Of a stretch of 64,000 nucleotides of DNA, positions 12,032 through 22,700 are shown one piece after another. Within the stretch, counting starts at the first letter, position 1, and the number at the start of each line of letters is the position of its first letter. Source of the stretch: Isoetes taiwanensis (lineage: Eukaryota > Streptophyta > Lycopodiopsida > Isoetales > Isoetaceae). Under the pieces are notes generated by a model. That model was not told the origin of the DNA and did not search any database. It saw only the letters and a list, made by a program, of their open reading frames with translations. Where the stretch lies: positions 16,538,089-16,602,088 of the forward strand of contig JAJEKV010000005.1 of assembly GCA_021234155.1 (NCBI GenBank), given 5' to 3'. The translations under genes were made by a program, and so were the position numbers.

Positions 12032-12830
12032 TTTTTTTTTTGAAGAACTGTGTCAGCAATATATTAAAAGAATGGTAATGTTACAAAGCAAGTGAGGAGG
12101 AAGGAGAACTGCCCCAAAGAGACAGTGATACCTCGACACTCCACAACAACTGCAACTCTACTGCTGTACAAACTGACCATCACCATCTACCACACCCAAG
12201 AAGTCCCGCCAAATGGAAAACTTCCGCTCTACTAATCCCGGGAACACCAAAAAGCTTTGAAATAGCTTGTACCTGAGTCGAGGAATCAGAGAGGCTGCAG
12301 GCTGCTGAATCCCCTGAAAGATCCACAACCGCCGCCGCTTCCAAATCAACCACACCAACCAAGCCACGCACAGATGCAAGGCTTGCTGCCGTACGAGCGG
12401 CCAAGCACCAGGATATACATGAAGCAGCAATTGTTGGCTATTCAATCTCACCTGAAACAGAGCCCCACCCAATCCCGGCAACCTACAAGTGAGGGCATAA
12501 AACCGGACAATGCTCCACGATCTCACGATGAAGGCCACAACAAGAGCAAAGAGGGCTCACACGGCCCTAAAATCGACTCACAAGGACATTCACCACGATC
12601 ACGGCGGTGCACCACCTGCCACATAAGCACCCGAACCTTCCGGTGGGAAGTGAGCTCCATGTCCGCGTCCAAACCCGAAAGCCCATCGAGAACCCTGGCT
12701 GCGAGACCACTTGCACGAAGGGGTGAAGTGTCATGAATAGCCAACACCCGGTAACAAGACCGCACAAAACAAGAAGATACAACATCTGGATGAGCCAAGT
12801 GGAAGGAAAATTTGGCTATTGCACATTCCT
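12032..12830 (-). mobile_element. LINE 3' fragment (5'-truncated)
   Basis: On the minus strand the segment ends in a poly(A) run (T-run 12,032-12,041 on plus). Upstream it encodes the C-terminal part of a LINE ORF2. The zinc-binding region after reverse transcriptase shows HRKVRVLMWQVVHRR, then cysteines, then WLVWLIWKRRR. At least one frame shift (about 12,560) breaks the reading frame. The terminal 85 bp is nearly identical (two mismatches seen) to the small insertion at 41,460-41,552, so both are one LINE family. The 5' truncation is near 12,800-12,830. No target duplication could be recognised. Confidence 0.8.
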
Positions 12831-13177
12831 ATGGCAGAGAAAGGTAGGCACACTCAAATGTTGATATCTTCAGTGTTTTTTAACATTTCTGACTGATATT
12901 TGAAATGACTATCAGGGAAAACTTATAGGGACATATGGAAACAAATTTGGCTTGATTTGGAACTAAGATGAAGGAGAGATACGTGTTCAAATTGGATAAA
13001 ATTTTCTGTCAATGAACTGTAACAAAAAACCAGCAAACAATTTTTTGAATCATGATTTCTATAAGGTTTTTGTTGTGTGCTTTAAAATCCTGCAAGTCTG
13101 AATGAGACCTGAAAAATGGATTTGAGGCAAAGGGACAAAACTCTCTCCTTTCTCCTCCTCCCCCCCCTTTCCCCTTC

Positions 13178-13178
<1 letters not shown>
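12831..13178. other. Intergenic stretch, no gene seen
   Basis: AT-rich sequence leading into the CA microsatellite. A pyrimidine-rich tract (CTCTCTCCTTTCTCCTCCTC and a C-run) occupies 13,140-13,179. No coding or RNA signal is seen. Confidence 0.5.

Positions 13179-13179
<1 letters not shown>

Positions 13180-13218
<39 letters not shown>
13180..13218. repeat. (CA)n microsatellite
   Basis: About 19 uninterrupted CA dinucleotides, preceded by a C-rich tract and followed within 40 bp by an ATTCA-type pentamer tract (13,254-13,307). It explains the poly-(Cys-Val) and poly-(Thr-His) frames in this area. Confidence 0.97.
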
Positions 13219-13220
<2 letters not shown>

Positions 13221-13253
13221 CACGATCTGATAGACTTGTTGGTCCCCATGGAT

Positions 13254-13307
13254 TCTATTCAATTCAATTCTGGGATTCAATTAAATTCAATTCAACTCAA
13301 TTCTGAA
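13254..13307. repeat. ATTCA pentanucleotide-like tract
   Basis: Repeats of ATTCA/ATTCAATTCA with interruptions (TTCTGGGATTCAATTAAATTC). Simple-sequence DNA next to the CA repeat. Confidence 0.8.
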
Positions 13308-13489
13308 ATCTTAATATGCCTTTGCATTCTAGTTCTCTTATAGCATGAGGGGTAGAGGGACAATAGATGAGATATTGCATTTTTACACATGGCATGTAAT
13401 GACAACATGAATACTTTATGGGGTGTCATATGGATGGGAGTAGTGCAATGATTGTATAATGGTGCTTATAAAATTGGCTATAAAGAACC

Positions 13490-13765
13490 TTAAAATATCA
13501 TACCCCTTTGGAAAACCATACGTCCTTTAAAGAAAACCTCCTTAAAAAATGCACTTAATTTATAAACCACACGTCCAAAAACTACACCTCCTTAAAAACA
13601 CCACCACCTCAAAACAAAAACCACAGTTCTTTTAACAAAAAACATACCTCCTTAAAAAACCACATCTCCTAAAGAACAAAAACCACAGCTCCTTAAAAAA
13701 ATAACAGTGGACATTCCTTGTCCACTTAAAAAACACCACTATCAATTAGTAAAACCACACCTCCA
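13490..13765. repeat. Degenerate tandem repeat of about 18-bp CCACACCTCCTTAAAAA units
   Basis: Variants of CCACACCTCCTTAAAAA recur roughly every 17-25 bases, with A-rich spacers such as ACAAAAACCACAG. The tract is low in T on the plus strand and has no open frame. It may be a decayed minisatellite. Confidence 0.65.
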
Positions 13766-14763
13766 CAGATCTACATGTAGGTTTTTCTGTGATCTCTAAA
13801 TAAAGTACATGTGGACCAAAAAAAACTAATGATTTCAATAGTGGACCAAAAATTGGGGTCAATGTGCAGTATGGACATACTTTTTAAACATGTTTGCACC
13901 TGGATTGCATACCAATTGTAATATAAATGATGGCATAAGAATGGTTAGTAAGTACCATGGTGCTGCATTAACAATGGACTGTAGTACATTGATTGAACAG
14001 GATTAAGGGAAAATAGCAGAGTGTGGATACTTTGAATATAAGTGGCTGGGGTCACAAACTCATGTGTAGGTTTAAAAGATATGTTGTTTGAGTTCTGGGC
14101 TTAAACAAAAATGATTTTGCATATAGGCTTGACAGATGGCAATTTGTATTTAATATTATATGATTCACTAAAGATACTAAGGATATAGAGTACCATCTAA
14201 GTAAGACTAGAGTTTGTATGGGTTGATCATGCTGTATAAGGATTGACTTGTGCAGACGTTGATCCTAGTTGGGCTTTTGTCTGAAGCTAGGATTGGCTCG
14301 GTTTTTTTTTTCCAGGCTTATGTACGCTATGCTCCCATGAAAATTGACCTTAGATTTTTTTTTCTGGAAGCGTTAGACGCAATGTTCCCATGAAGACTGA
14401 CCTTGGTTCAGGTTTTCAACCTTAACAAAAAGGAATCCGTCCACAATTCTTTTTGTCCAAGGTCGAAGACTTAGGTATGGCAATCCAGGTCCGGCAATGC
14501 AGGTTGACCATGGGAAAGCACCCTTAGTGCCATGCATGTGGGTTAATTCTATGGCACGCCAGCACAAAGAAAGCCAGCACAAAAATGCAGGGCGGCAACA
14601 GCACAAAAAACGCCAGCAGAAAGATGCACGCCACCACAAAAAAACGCGACCCTATTTCTACAACCCAGGACTGCTGCCACATGTTCGCAGTTGCCAAATT
14701 CTAAAGGCGGCAACAGACAGTGGAGCAGAATAGAATAGAATAGAATAGAGTTTTTTTTTAGGC
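13766..14763. other. Upstream region of the dirigent-like gene
   Basis: Mostly unique AT-rich DNA. Two diverged copies of a block (GCTATGCTCCCATGAAAATTG at 14,329 and GCAATGTTCCCATGAAGACTG at 14,380, each preceded by a T-run and a GCTT/GCGTT phrase) form a 50-bp direct repeat. Between 14,550 and 14,645 the phrase CCAGCACAAAGAA/CGCCAGCAGAAAGATGC is repeated about four times. A pentamer tract (AGAAT)n lies at 14,728-14,749 and a T-run at 14,751-14,759, directly before the start codon. No clear TATA box was identified. Confidence 0.5.
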
Positions 14764-15276
14764 ATGGCGATGGCGGAGGCACTATTTGTAGCAGTGCTAT
14801 GCTGCACAAGTGCTGCAGCGACGGGCGTACTGAAATTTTACATGCACGACATTTTGATAGCAGAGCCCAACAGGCCAGTATCAGCAATCAACGTAACGAC
14901 TGCAACGAATCCGGTAAATTTCTTCGGGGCAGTGGTTCTGTTCGACGATAAGATCACAAGGGCCCCGAGCTACGAATCTAAGGAGATCGGGCGGGGCAGA
15001 GGGATGTATGCGGCCGATTCGATGGCCAGCTATATCAGTTTTCTGTTCGTCTGGACTGCGGAGCTGCAGCTGCCCGGAAATCTGAACGGCACCCTCTGTT
15101 TTTTCGGGCAGGACCGTATCTCCCTGCCCGTTCGACAAATCGGCGTTTCTGGATGTGGCGGTGCCTTCCTTGGTGGCCCTCTCATCGCCACCATTTCTAC
15201 TTTTAATTCCTCTTCTGGTGCCTTCAACGTTGTCCTTGAGATCTCTGTGCCCTTGGAAAAATTGCTCCACTTCTAG
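14764..15276 (+). CDS. Dirigent-like protein
   Basis: A single-exon frame of 170 aa. Residues 1-20 form a hydrophobic signal peptide ending in Ala-rich CTSAAAT, so the product is probably secreted to the apoplast. The mature part shows the dirigent order: KFYMHDI (24-30), FGAVVLFDDKIT (54-65), GRGRGMYAAD (76-85), a TGKFRGA-equivalent GCGGAFLGG (130-138) and a closing VVLEISVPL strand. Potential N-glycosylation sites are N43, N108 and N148. Dirigent proteins are eight-stranded beta-barrel proteins, and some members direct stereoselective coupling of phenoxy radicals in lignan or related phenolic synthesis; the substrate of this one cannot be told. The usual family length is 180-190 aa, so it is near full length. 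ATG at 14,764 is chosen because it gives the signal peptide; a second ATG lies at 14,770. The GC content is clearly higher than in the flanks. The function is inferred from family motifs only. Confidence 0.85.
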   Translation: MAMAEALFVAVLCCTSAAATGVLKFYMHDILIAEPNRPVSAINVTTATNPVNFFGAVVLFDDKITRAPSYESKEIGRGRGMYAADSMASYISFLFVWTAELQLPGNLNGTLCFFGQDRISLPVRQIGVSGCGGAFLGGPLIATISTFNSSSGAFNVVLEISVPLEKLLHF

Positions 15277-16540
15277 TTTTGATTGTTGGCTCTAATCGTT
15301 TATTTATTTGTCTGGAATATATTAGTGTATATATTGTACCTTTTGTCTTACGTGATACATTTTTTCAATTTTCATAGTGGGAAAAAAAAGTAAGATAAGT
15401 ACATGTCACTAGAACCATTGGAAGATATGAAATACACAATCTGCAATATGGTGCAGCATTTAGAAACGCATACTGCCAGAAACAAACTGAATGGCTATGG
15501 CTCCCCCTGTTACTAACAACTCACCACACAATGCTAAGGGCAGACCTTAACTGGCAGGTTTTTGGATCAAGGCATTCTTGGCCGTTGATTCATGCCCTAT
15601 GATTAATCCAGGCTAAGAGCATCTGCGAACCTCTGATAGATGAGCTATAGCCTGTCGAACCTCTGATAATCGAGCTACAACCTACCAAACCTCTAATAAC
15701 CTAGCTATAAATGAGGAACCTTGCCTGCACGGTTAAAGGGAATAAACATCTTTGCTCTCCCATTACCTCATATTAACGGTCTCGCCCATTTTTCCGAGGT
15801 AATGGGCTCTCAGGGGTGTTTATCCCCTTCTTAACACACTGATCTCAGGTTTATAAGGTGAGAAATAATCTCAATCGTTCATTAAAGTGCTTTTATTAGC
15901 TAATAACAATTCACCCATACAAATTTTATACTCTCTTTCTCGTAACATCCTAGGGGATTATAACAAATCATTATAACATCATATCATTATATGACCTCAA
16001 TATGGCAGGTCGTTGGTCTTCAGAAGCTTATGGAGTAGGAAGATTGACCATGGTGTTAGAGGCAGCTATGGCAGTTCCATTCGAAGCTGGACTATGGCAC
16101 TAGAGGCAATGCCATCTCGGTGAAGCTATGATAGCAATCAAGCATAAAGTTGTTCCTCCATTTATTGTTCCAAGGGGGCTCAAAGCAAGGGCTTAACAAT
16201 AACGAACTAGTGTTGAAAGCAAGATCCAATTCCCTGCCTCTGATCTTGGTCTGCCTCCAACTTAAAAGCAGGATTCCCATTCTAGAAACAGTTAATTAAA
16301 TAGTTCCCATTCTTGGCTATTTGATTAAACAGTCACTATTTTTTAAGATTTTTAGCATGAATCTCTACATTGACCATTGGCAAAGACACGGGAAAAGAAA
16401 ACTTTGGTATTTAAGAAGGCCCAACATCGATCCATTCCTGTGACCCTGCTTCCTACTCTATTTCCATTGTAATGCCTTGCTTCCATTCTTTTTGGACTGC
16501 TTCCATTTCGGTGCCCTGCTTCTCCTCTCTGTAATGCAAA
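15277..16540. other. Intergenic stretch downstream of the dirigent gene
   Basis: The 3' flank contains T-rich and A-rich runs (15,340-15,390) but no perfect AATAAA. A three-copy repeat of about 30 bp (CGAACCTCTGATAATCGAGC-type) spans 15,623-15,712. Further on, the phrases GACTATGGCACTAGAGGCA and GACCATGGTGTTAGAGGCA (16,045-16,110) are a short duplication. No protein-like frame was recognised. Confidence 0.5.
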
Positions 16541-17712
16541 CCCTTGAACCAGAGCATTACGGGCGATAACATCCTAGCCCTCGGGAGTTACCCCAAAAAC
16601 AAAAGTGCAGGAAAAGGGGTCATGTGGCTATGGCCAAAATGGCAAGGGGGTGCGCAGCGCACCCAAACCATTTTTCCCATGGCCATATGGCCCTCATTTT
16701 TTTTGTTAGATAACGCCCTTGGGCCAGGACATTAACTACACCTTAACGTCTTTGTCCTCAGCATTTAGCTGTAGGTTTTAATCTCAGCCGTCGATCTTTA
16801 GATGTTATGTCCAGTAGCATTCTGGTTATGACCATAACAGGATGTTATGTCCATAACATTTCCTCTGCGGCCGCGTTTGGGCCTCGCCATAGCCACGCCA
16901 ACGCAGTCGCCATAGCCAGGGCAAAATGCCGCCCTAGCCACCAACAAATCCATCGCCATCGCCAACAAAAAGCTTTAAATCCACTTCTTTGCCTCCTGCA
17001 GAGCCTCTTCAATACTTTTCCTGTGTTAGATTGGGATTGCCGGAGCTTCTAACAACAAAATTTGTCGGAGTTTGGCTTCTTGGCAAAATGGGTTCGTCAA
17101 TCACATGGTTGATGTTCTGTTACAGTATCAGGGTTTGATTGATGAGGTTAGGTCACCACCAAGATCGTGTTGCAAAGCTTCTTGTTGCTACAGAGATTTT
17201 CAGCAGAGCTTCTTGCAGCAGAGATTTTTGAGCAGAGCCTATTATTTCAAAGCTTTTTGTTGCTGCAGAGATGGTTCGTCCAAGAGCAGGTATGCCGCAG
17301 AGATGTCGCAACGCGATCCAAGATTAGCTTCAAGAACTCGATTTGCCGTTGTAGCAGATGCTCTGTTTCAAAAACAGGGCTGGTCTTCTGCCATTTCGAC
17401 CAGGGCGATTCTACCATTTCGGTTAGGCTGGTGCAAGCAAATAAAAGATTAGAGCATACTGTGCATCAGAGCATATTGTTTTGATCAGAGCATACTGTGT
17501 TGTGCATCAACAACGGAATACGGTGCATACAGTGCAGATTGCTAACCTGGGCCAAGCTTGGCTATGGCGGCTAATGCCAAATGCCTCGGCCAAAGACGTT
17601 AAGGCTGATGCGTACGGCCTCGGACTTTCCTGGCCACATGGCCACTCGGCCATTTTTTTCCTGGGCCATAACGCCTCTGCACAGGACGTTATCTAGCCCA
17701 TAACCCAACACT
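16541..17712. repeat. Unclassified repeat with related end segments
   Basis: The segments 16,640-16,735 and 17,610-17,700 are similar. Both contain GGCCATATGGCC/GGCCACATGGCC, a T-run and ATAACGCC...CAGGACGTTA-type sequence. This suggests a composite repeat of about 1.1 kb. The interior has a GC-rich patch (16,865-16,980) and a patch with repeated GCTTCTTGTTGCTACAGAGAT-like phrases (17,165-17,280). The right edge, CCCATAACCCAACA, looks like an LTR end, but no matching TGTTGGGTTAT start was found, so I do not call it an LTR. Confidence 0.35.
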
Positions 17713-18453
17713 GGAATTTGGAAGTAGACACAAGAACATAAATGGATGCATGCAAATCTAGAATAAAATTTGAAATACAAATCTGAAGCAAGGATAGAAA
17801 TCCAAAAAGAACAAGCATGCAAAGAAAACCGTTTCTAAGTGCAAGAAGAGTGCAACCATAGCCCTGCAGAAAATCTACTACCCAAGGAGTCGACCCAGTA
17901 AAATCAAACCAGGATCTGCACATAAAGACAATAAAAGCATTCAACTTTTCTAGAAAGATCTAAACAAATTAGCCACCATGCTTTGCAACTGGCTACTCTC
18001 AACCAACACGTGAACAAATTTGTTGCCAAGCTTTGCATCCGACTTCCTATTCATGTTCCTGTTCCACCATCACTATGCATAAAATCCCTGTTCCGCCATC
18101 GATGTGCAAGAAAGACATGTTCCGATTGTTGTGTAGAAAAGCCATGTTCACTAATAAATGGAAGCCCAAAAATGGAAACCCATGTGAGTCCCTAAAAAAA
18201 ACCCATTTGCAAGTGCACTTAAAAAGCTTAAAGTATTAAACCCCTCCCTTTTGGTCCCATAGCCCGATTGGGCTCCGTGGACATTAAAAGTTTCTTCCTT
18301 CCTTCCTTAAAGTCGATGCAAAACGAACCTTATTATTATCTGCAATATATACATCTACTTTATTATGCATATACTTCGTTATAGCTCTTTTTTGCATTTT
18401 TGGGTTGGGGCTCTTGGTGTGGGGAATATTTCATGTTATTTCCTAAAATATAG
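17713..18453. other. Intergenic stretch, no gene seen
   Basis: AT-rich unique DNA. Several 60-83 aa frames overlap on opposite strands and show no recognisable domain. A short phrase (CTGTTCCACCATCACTATGC / CTGTTCCGCCATCGATGTGC) is duplicated at 18,058-18,108. Confidence 0.5.
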
Positions 18454-18971
18454 ATTCTAGAATGGGGCTCGCATGAAACCAACAAACCGCCCGATCCGAA
18501 AGCTTATCACCGGGATTAAAAAACCCCGCCCGTTCGGGTTTTCGAGGAAAAACCCTAGTGATAAGCCTTCGACAAGGGGCTTGGACAAACGTAAGGCATA
18601 GAAATCGCTCCCAAAACCCATGCATGGAGAAGCCGAAAGAGATGCCGCTCGCCAACCTGTACCTGCACATCACCAACACAAAAAAACGAGACAAAACAAA
18701 CCTCCCAGAGTGGAGGGGCTGATCACGCCGTGCCCGCGACAAAAAACAAAACCTCTTCAAATAGAGGGGTTGGTCAGCGTGCCAAGCGACAAATACAATA
18801 AACAAAGAAGGGGAGGTGGGTTCAAAGAGAATAAGGTATGCTGGCGAGAGAAGAGGAAGCGCCCGATGAGGCGTTGATGCGAGCGGCGGCCTAAAATAGC
18901 GAACTCCCAACCGAAAGGGCGGGCGCCGCGTGCATGCATGCAAGACATGCATGCTAGCCCCATTCTAGAAT
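18454..18971. repeat. Inverted-repeat element family, copy B
   Basis: Starts ATTCTAGAATGGGGCTCGCATG and ends CATGCTAGCCCCATTCTAGAAT, giving terminal inverted repeats of about 22 bp whose outer ten bases are themselves a palindrome. The interior shares several blocks with copy A, including the segment at 18,503-18,600 that matches 434-530. The element is followed by a palindromic linker (CGATCCGATGTCCGGATCGAT) and then by copy C. Confidence 0.7.
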
Positions 18972-18997
18972 GTCGATCCGATGTCCGGATCGATGGG

Positions 18998-19335
18998 ATT
19001 CTAGAATGGGGCTGCATGAAACCAACAAACCCCCGCCAATACTAGAGAACTTCCTTAACAAAGCGGAATCGAGGGCGAAGGTCCGCGGGATGAAGGCTAA
19101 AGAAAAGCCAAGGTCGAGAAAGGACATGCCACAAAGATGAAAGCGTAAATTAGCCAAACCAAGCGGGAAGAAGCCCTCTCTCGCACTGGAAACAATTCAA
19201 AGAGAATAACTGGCGAGAGAAGAGGAAAGCGTTGAGACGTTGATGCGACCGCGCCTAAAATAGCGAACTCCCAACCCGTAAAGGGCATCGCGCATGCATG
19301 CATGCAAGACATGCATGCTCGCCCCATTCTAGAAT
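18998..19335. repeat. Inverted-repeat element family, copy C
   Basis: Starts ATTCTAGAATGGGGCTGCATG and ends CATGCTCGCCCCATTCTAGAAT. Its interior resembles the left part of copy A (phrases GAACTTCCTTAACAAAGCGG, GGGATGAAGGCTAAAG, CAAAGAGAATAA). The same palindromic linker that follows copy B (with TCTCGGATCG instead of TCCGGATCG) follows here too, so B and C look like a tandem pair. Confidence 0.7.
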
Positions 19336-19408
19336 GTCGATCCGATGTCTCGGATCGATGGGATTTTTGGAAAAAAAAAGCATATTCAAATGTCAATGGT
19401 GCAAAAAA

Positions 19409-20671
19409 GGGAGACTTGGCACACCGGGGCATCGGCCCGTTCTTGGCGCTGGGCTAGAAGGCGTGAGAGAGAAGGGAAGCCGCTTCTCTTCTCTCAATGC
19501 GGCACTTCTTTAAACACTTCCAGAGATCTCTTCATTTCTACAAGTGCTAGCCAGGGTTTCTTGCAAATCTTTTTGACGGATCTGTTGCATCTCAAGATTG
19601 TCAGATAATCTGTTTCTTGAAGCTTCTTCGGGCGGCTTTCTTATAAGCATACAGGTAATCCACTAACGTGGTCTTTCTGCTCTAATGCATCAGAGGCATT
19701 ATGTTTCTTGCAAGAAAGGAAGATCTTGGGAAGAATTTTTGGCTGCCCCAATCTTTGTTTATCTCCAATTAGTGGAATAGGCTACAAGGGCTCTTTCTCA
19801 GGAGATGCTAAAGTGGTTGGACTGTCATAAATTCTTCTTTTCTTTCTTTCTTTAAGCAAGAACACACTGAAAAGTCACATACTAGGTCTATAAGGTGGAG
19901 CAGATTTCTGCACTGCTTTGGGAAAAATGGGTTTCAGGTTCTTCTGATTTCTAGCAATCTATCTATTATATTAATCCAGATTCTTTAAGCAGTTGTATGA
20001 TTCCCTTCCTCTTGCTCTTTCCTACTAGCGGAAAGATCTAGGGTTGTTTTCTTGGAAGGAAACAGAGTTCTTTGATCACTATTTGCAAGTTTATTAACAG
20101 ACTGTGAGATTTCTTGAGAATGCCGAGCTAGGGATCTTATTGTGACCAGGATGATGCTCCCATATCATGAACCATACTTTGGAGGAGAGTTTTGGCGGCT
20201 GGGCTGTGTGTCTAGCCTATTCAGGTTGGCTGACTGGCACATCCCAACAATGCAGCATCTCTATTTGATTTCACAGATGTAAGTAGATTTGTAGATATGA
20301 TCATAGTTTGAAGCATAGGTGGCTTCTTTGAGCAGTGCGAGAGATTGCTCAAGTTACTCTTTTCTTCTTTCCTCTTCATCTCTATTTTTGCAAGAGGTTT
20401 CTTTGAGCATTCAAGATTTGTCTGCAGATCGTGGAAAATTGGCACTTGACTCAGGTAGTACTTTGTTTAACTACGAAGATGTTGATACTGTAGTACTAGT
20501 TGAATGAAGGAAGAGGTTGAGAGAGGTTTATGAGTACAAGAGCTTCAGACAAAATTTTAGATCCATGTGGGATCCGTTGTACTTAAGATAAATCTGATCC
20601 ATGAGGGATCTTTATGTTGTAATTCTTCCAATCAGTTGAATATAAATATTCTTACCTTAAAAAAAAAAAAA
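19409..20671 (+). mobile_element. Polyadenylated retroposon without recognisable ORF
   Basis: A 14-bp direct repeat, AATGGTGCAAAAAA, lies at 19,395-19,408 and again at 20,672-20,685. The second copy directly follows an A-run (20,659-20,671). Target duplication plus 3' poly(A) is the signature of LINE-type target-primed reverse transcription. The 1,263-bp insert begins GGGAGACTTGGCACACCGGG, contains no frame above 74 codons, and ends in GTTGAATATAAATATTC before the A-run. It could be a non-autonomous LINE derivative or a retroposed non-coding transcript. A 62-codon frame at 20,319-20,507 has no recognised similarity. Confidence 0.8.
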
Positions 20672-20685
20672 AATGGTGCAAAAAA

Positions 20686-21576
20686 CAAAAAACTGCAAAA
20701 CAAAGAGGAGGTTGGAAAAATTAATGGTGCAAAAACATAGAATCCAAAGGAAACCAAACTTTTGAAAAGAGTAGGAACTCCCTGCCAGTCATTTTGGCTT
20801 ATGGCTTTGGCTCTGAAGCGGCTATGGCTCTGGTCTCATTAGAAACATTTGCCTTTAGAATTCAAATCCATCAAAGGAAGTAATGAATTTCCACGAGTAA
20901 GGTTTGTGGAGGATTGAAGCAAAAGAAACTTTGGTGTACCCCTACTCTAGACTCGAAATGTGGGATTTGAGCCCATGGATATCAAGATTCCCCTAAACTC
21001 TCAACTCATGAACAACAGAGAAATATGACCCTTCACGTCTCAAACCTTAAACTATTGCTCTGTAACAAAGAAACAAGCATTAGATCGTCTGTAAGAAAGG
21101 AATGGCTTTGTGCAAGACAAGGCAAAATAATTGAAATCTACAACACTGTAAATGTGAGATTTGATTGAAGCCATAAATAGCCACATTTTCCTCCTCAATC
21201 CTTCACTCAAAATTTTTGGATGCGCTTTCTCTATCTTCAGTTTTCTATCTAAATTGCCCACTACCTCATGGCTACTTCCCTAAGCCTTAAAAAATTATAG
21301 GGCTGAACTAGAGCCTCAGTCATTGGCTTCTGCACAAGCCATAGATGCTGTAAACTAGAATCAAACACACAATCAAAAGAAAAAGCAAGAAAATATAGGG
21401 TATTCATGGTGTCACCACCTCACCATTTGAGATTCTATTCGAGGATTACTGCATCCATGCTATAACCTAAGCCCAAAAAAAACATGCAAAAAAAGGACAA
21501 AAAAATTGCAAAAACTAGAAAGCACCTCGACACGTTACAAATAAACAATTTTGAGTAGCATACAAACCAACAAGTC
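20686..21576. other. Intergenic stretch, no gene seen
   Basis: The sequence after the retroposon continues with A-rich phrases (GTGCAAAAACATAGAATCC). Short overlapping frames only; no domain, RNA gene or element end was recognised. Confidence 0.5.
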
Positions 21577-22700
21577 TTTTTTTCCTTTTTCGTTTTTTGA
21601 AGGACGAAAGTATATTAATCAGATATACAAATTACAGAATGAACATGTTTCATATAACTGTGCAAGCAAAAGAGGATGCCATAGAAACACAAGCCTGAAG
21701 CACAATATACTTACTCCAGAATAGGAGACTAATGATAAGAACCAATTTGAAGATACTAAATCCAAATATGTTTCTTCACTTCTAGCTCAAGGGAGAAATA
21801 CCCCTAGGCCATCAATATCTTAATCTAGGCCGCGACAATAACACCGCGAGCAGATGAATAGATGTCATGAAAAATGGAACATCTGTGATGCACCAATATT
21901 GACTCGAGGATCCAATCAAAACCAAGATGGAATGCCTTCTATCTAGCTGGAGGCCATGCATTGGGGTAAAAAGCCAAGAGGACGCATTGACAATCTAGTG
22001 CACCACTAAATAAACGTTGTAGCAAGGACCACGCTGGATGAACTTCTGGATAAGCAAAGAGACAATTCTCTCGAGAGTCTCAACATCTGAAAGGAAGGGC
22101 AGGCATATTGCAGATATGCGAAGATCATAACAATGCCCGAAGGCAGTAACACACAGGCACCTACGGTTAACCTGCCACCAAAATACAGACACTTTAGGAT
22201 GGAGCAACTTATCCCAAAGCCAATGCTATGTACGACCCGACTTGGGTAATCTCAAGGAGGTTGCAGTCATAGAGTAGATGGAGCCACTGTTGCCATTCAA
22301 AATCAGACACCACCCCAGAGGTAAACCCAACTGATCGATCTTCACTTCCACCATATTGAGATCCCCAACAAGAATCTAGGAAAATTGAGCACCTTACATT
22401 GCAAGGAGGCCCAAAGTAAAGCTATCTGATGAGGCCTGTTGTGAGCATAAACGTTAGTCGGACATACTTAATCCCATGTCTCTGCCACGCAATTAGAGCC
22501 CAATGACTAAAACATACAACCTGAATGAAGATAATTGCCAAGGAAGGGAGCCAAGCTATCACCACTCTTGCACTAGCAGAATCAATTGTTGCAATAAGAA
22601 TATTAAAATGTCAATTAACCATGTCTACAAGCTTTGAGATGTCTCCCTTACGCCATGTGATCTTGGAGACATAAAAATTGAGCATCCAATCTACATAAAT
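21577..22700 (-). mobile_element. LINE relic: endonuclease joined to C-terminal zinc region
   Basis: Read on the minus strand, the segment ends at a T-rich (poly-A equivalent) tract at 21,577-21,599. Around 22,480-22,310 it encodes an AP-endonuclease-like stretch with TNVYAHNRPHQIALLWASLQ and then GDLNMVEVK-like sequence, the GDFN motif of LINE endonucleases. Within about 150 bp the frame passes to LHPKVSVFWWQVNRRCLCV (22,206-22,140), the zinc-binding region that normally follows reverse transcriptase. The whole reverse-transcriptase core is therefore absent. Several stops and frame changes are present. The 5' limit near 22,700 is approximate. Confidence 0.7.

Noticed and set aside
13009..13343. 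Frames rich in Cys-Val or Thr-His
   Set aside because: These are translations of the CA microsatellite.
16541..17712. Solo LTR reading because of the edge CCCATAACCCAACA
   Set aside because: No complementary TGTTGGGTTAT start or 5-bp target duplication was found at the other side.
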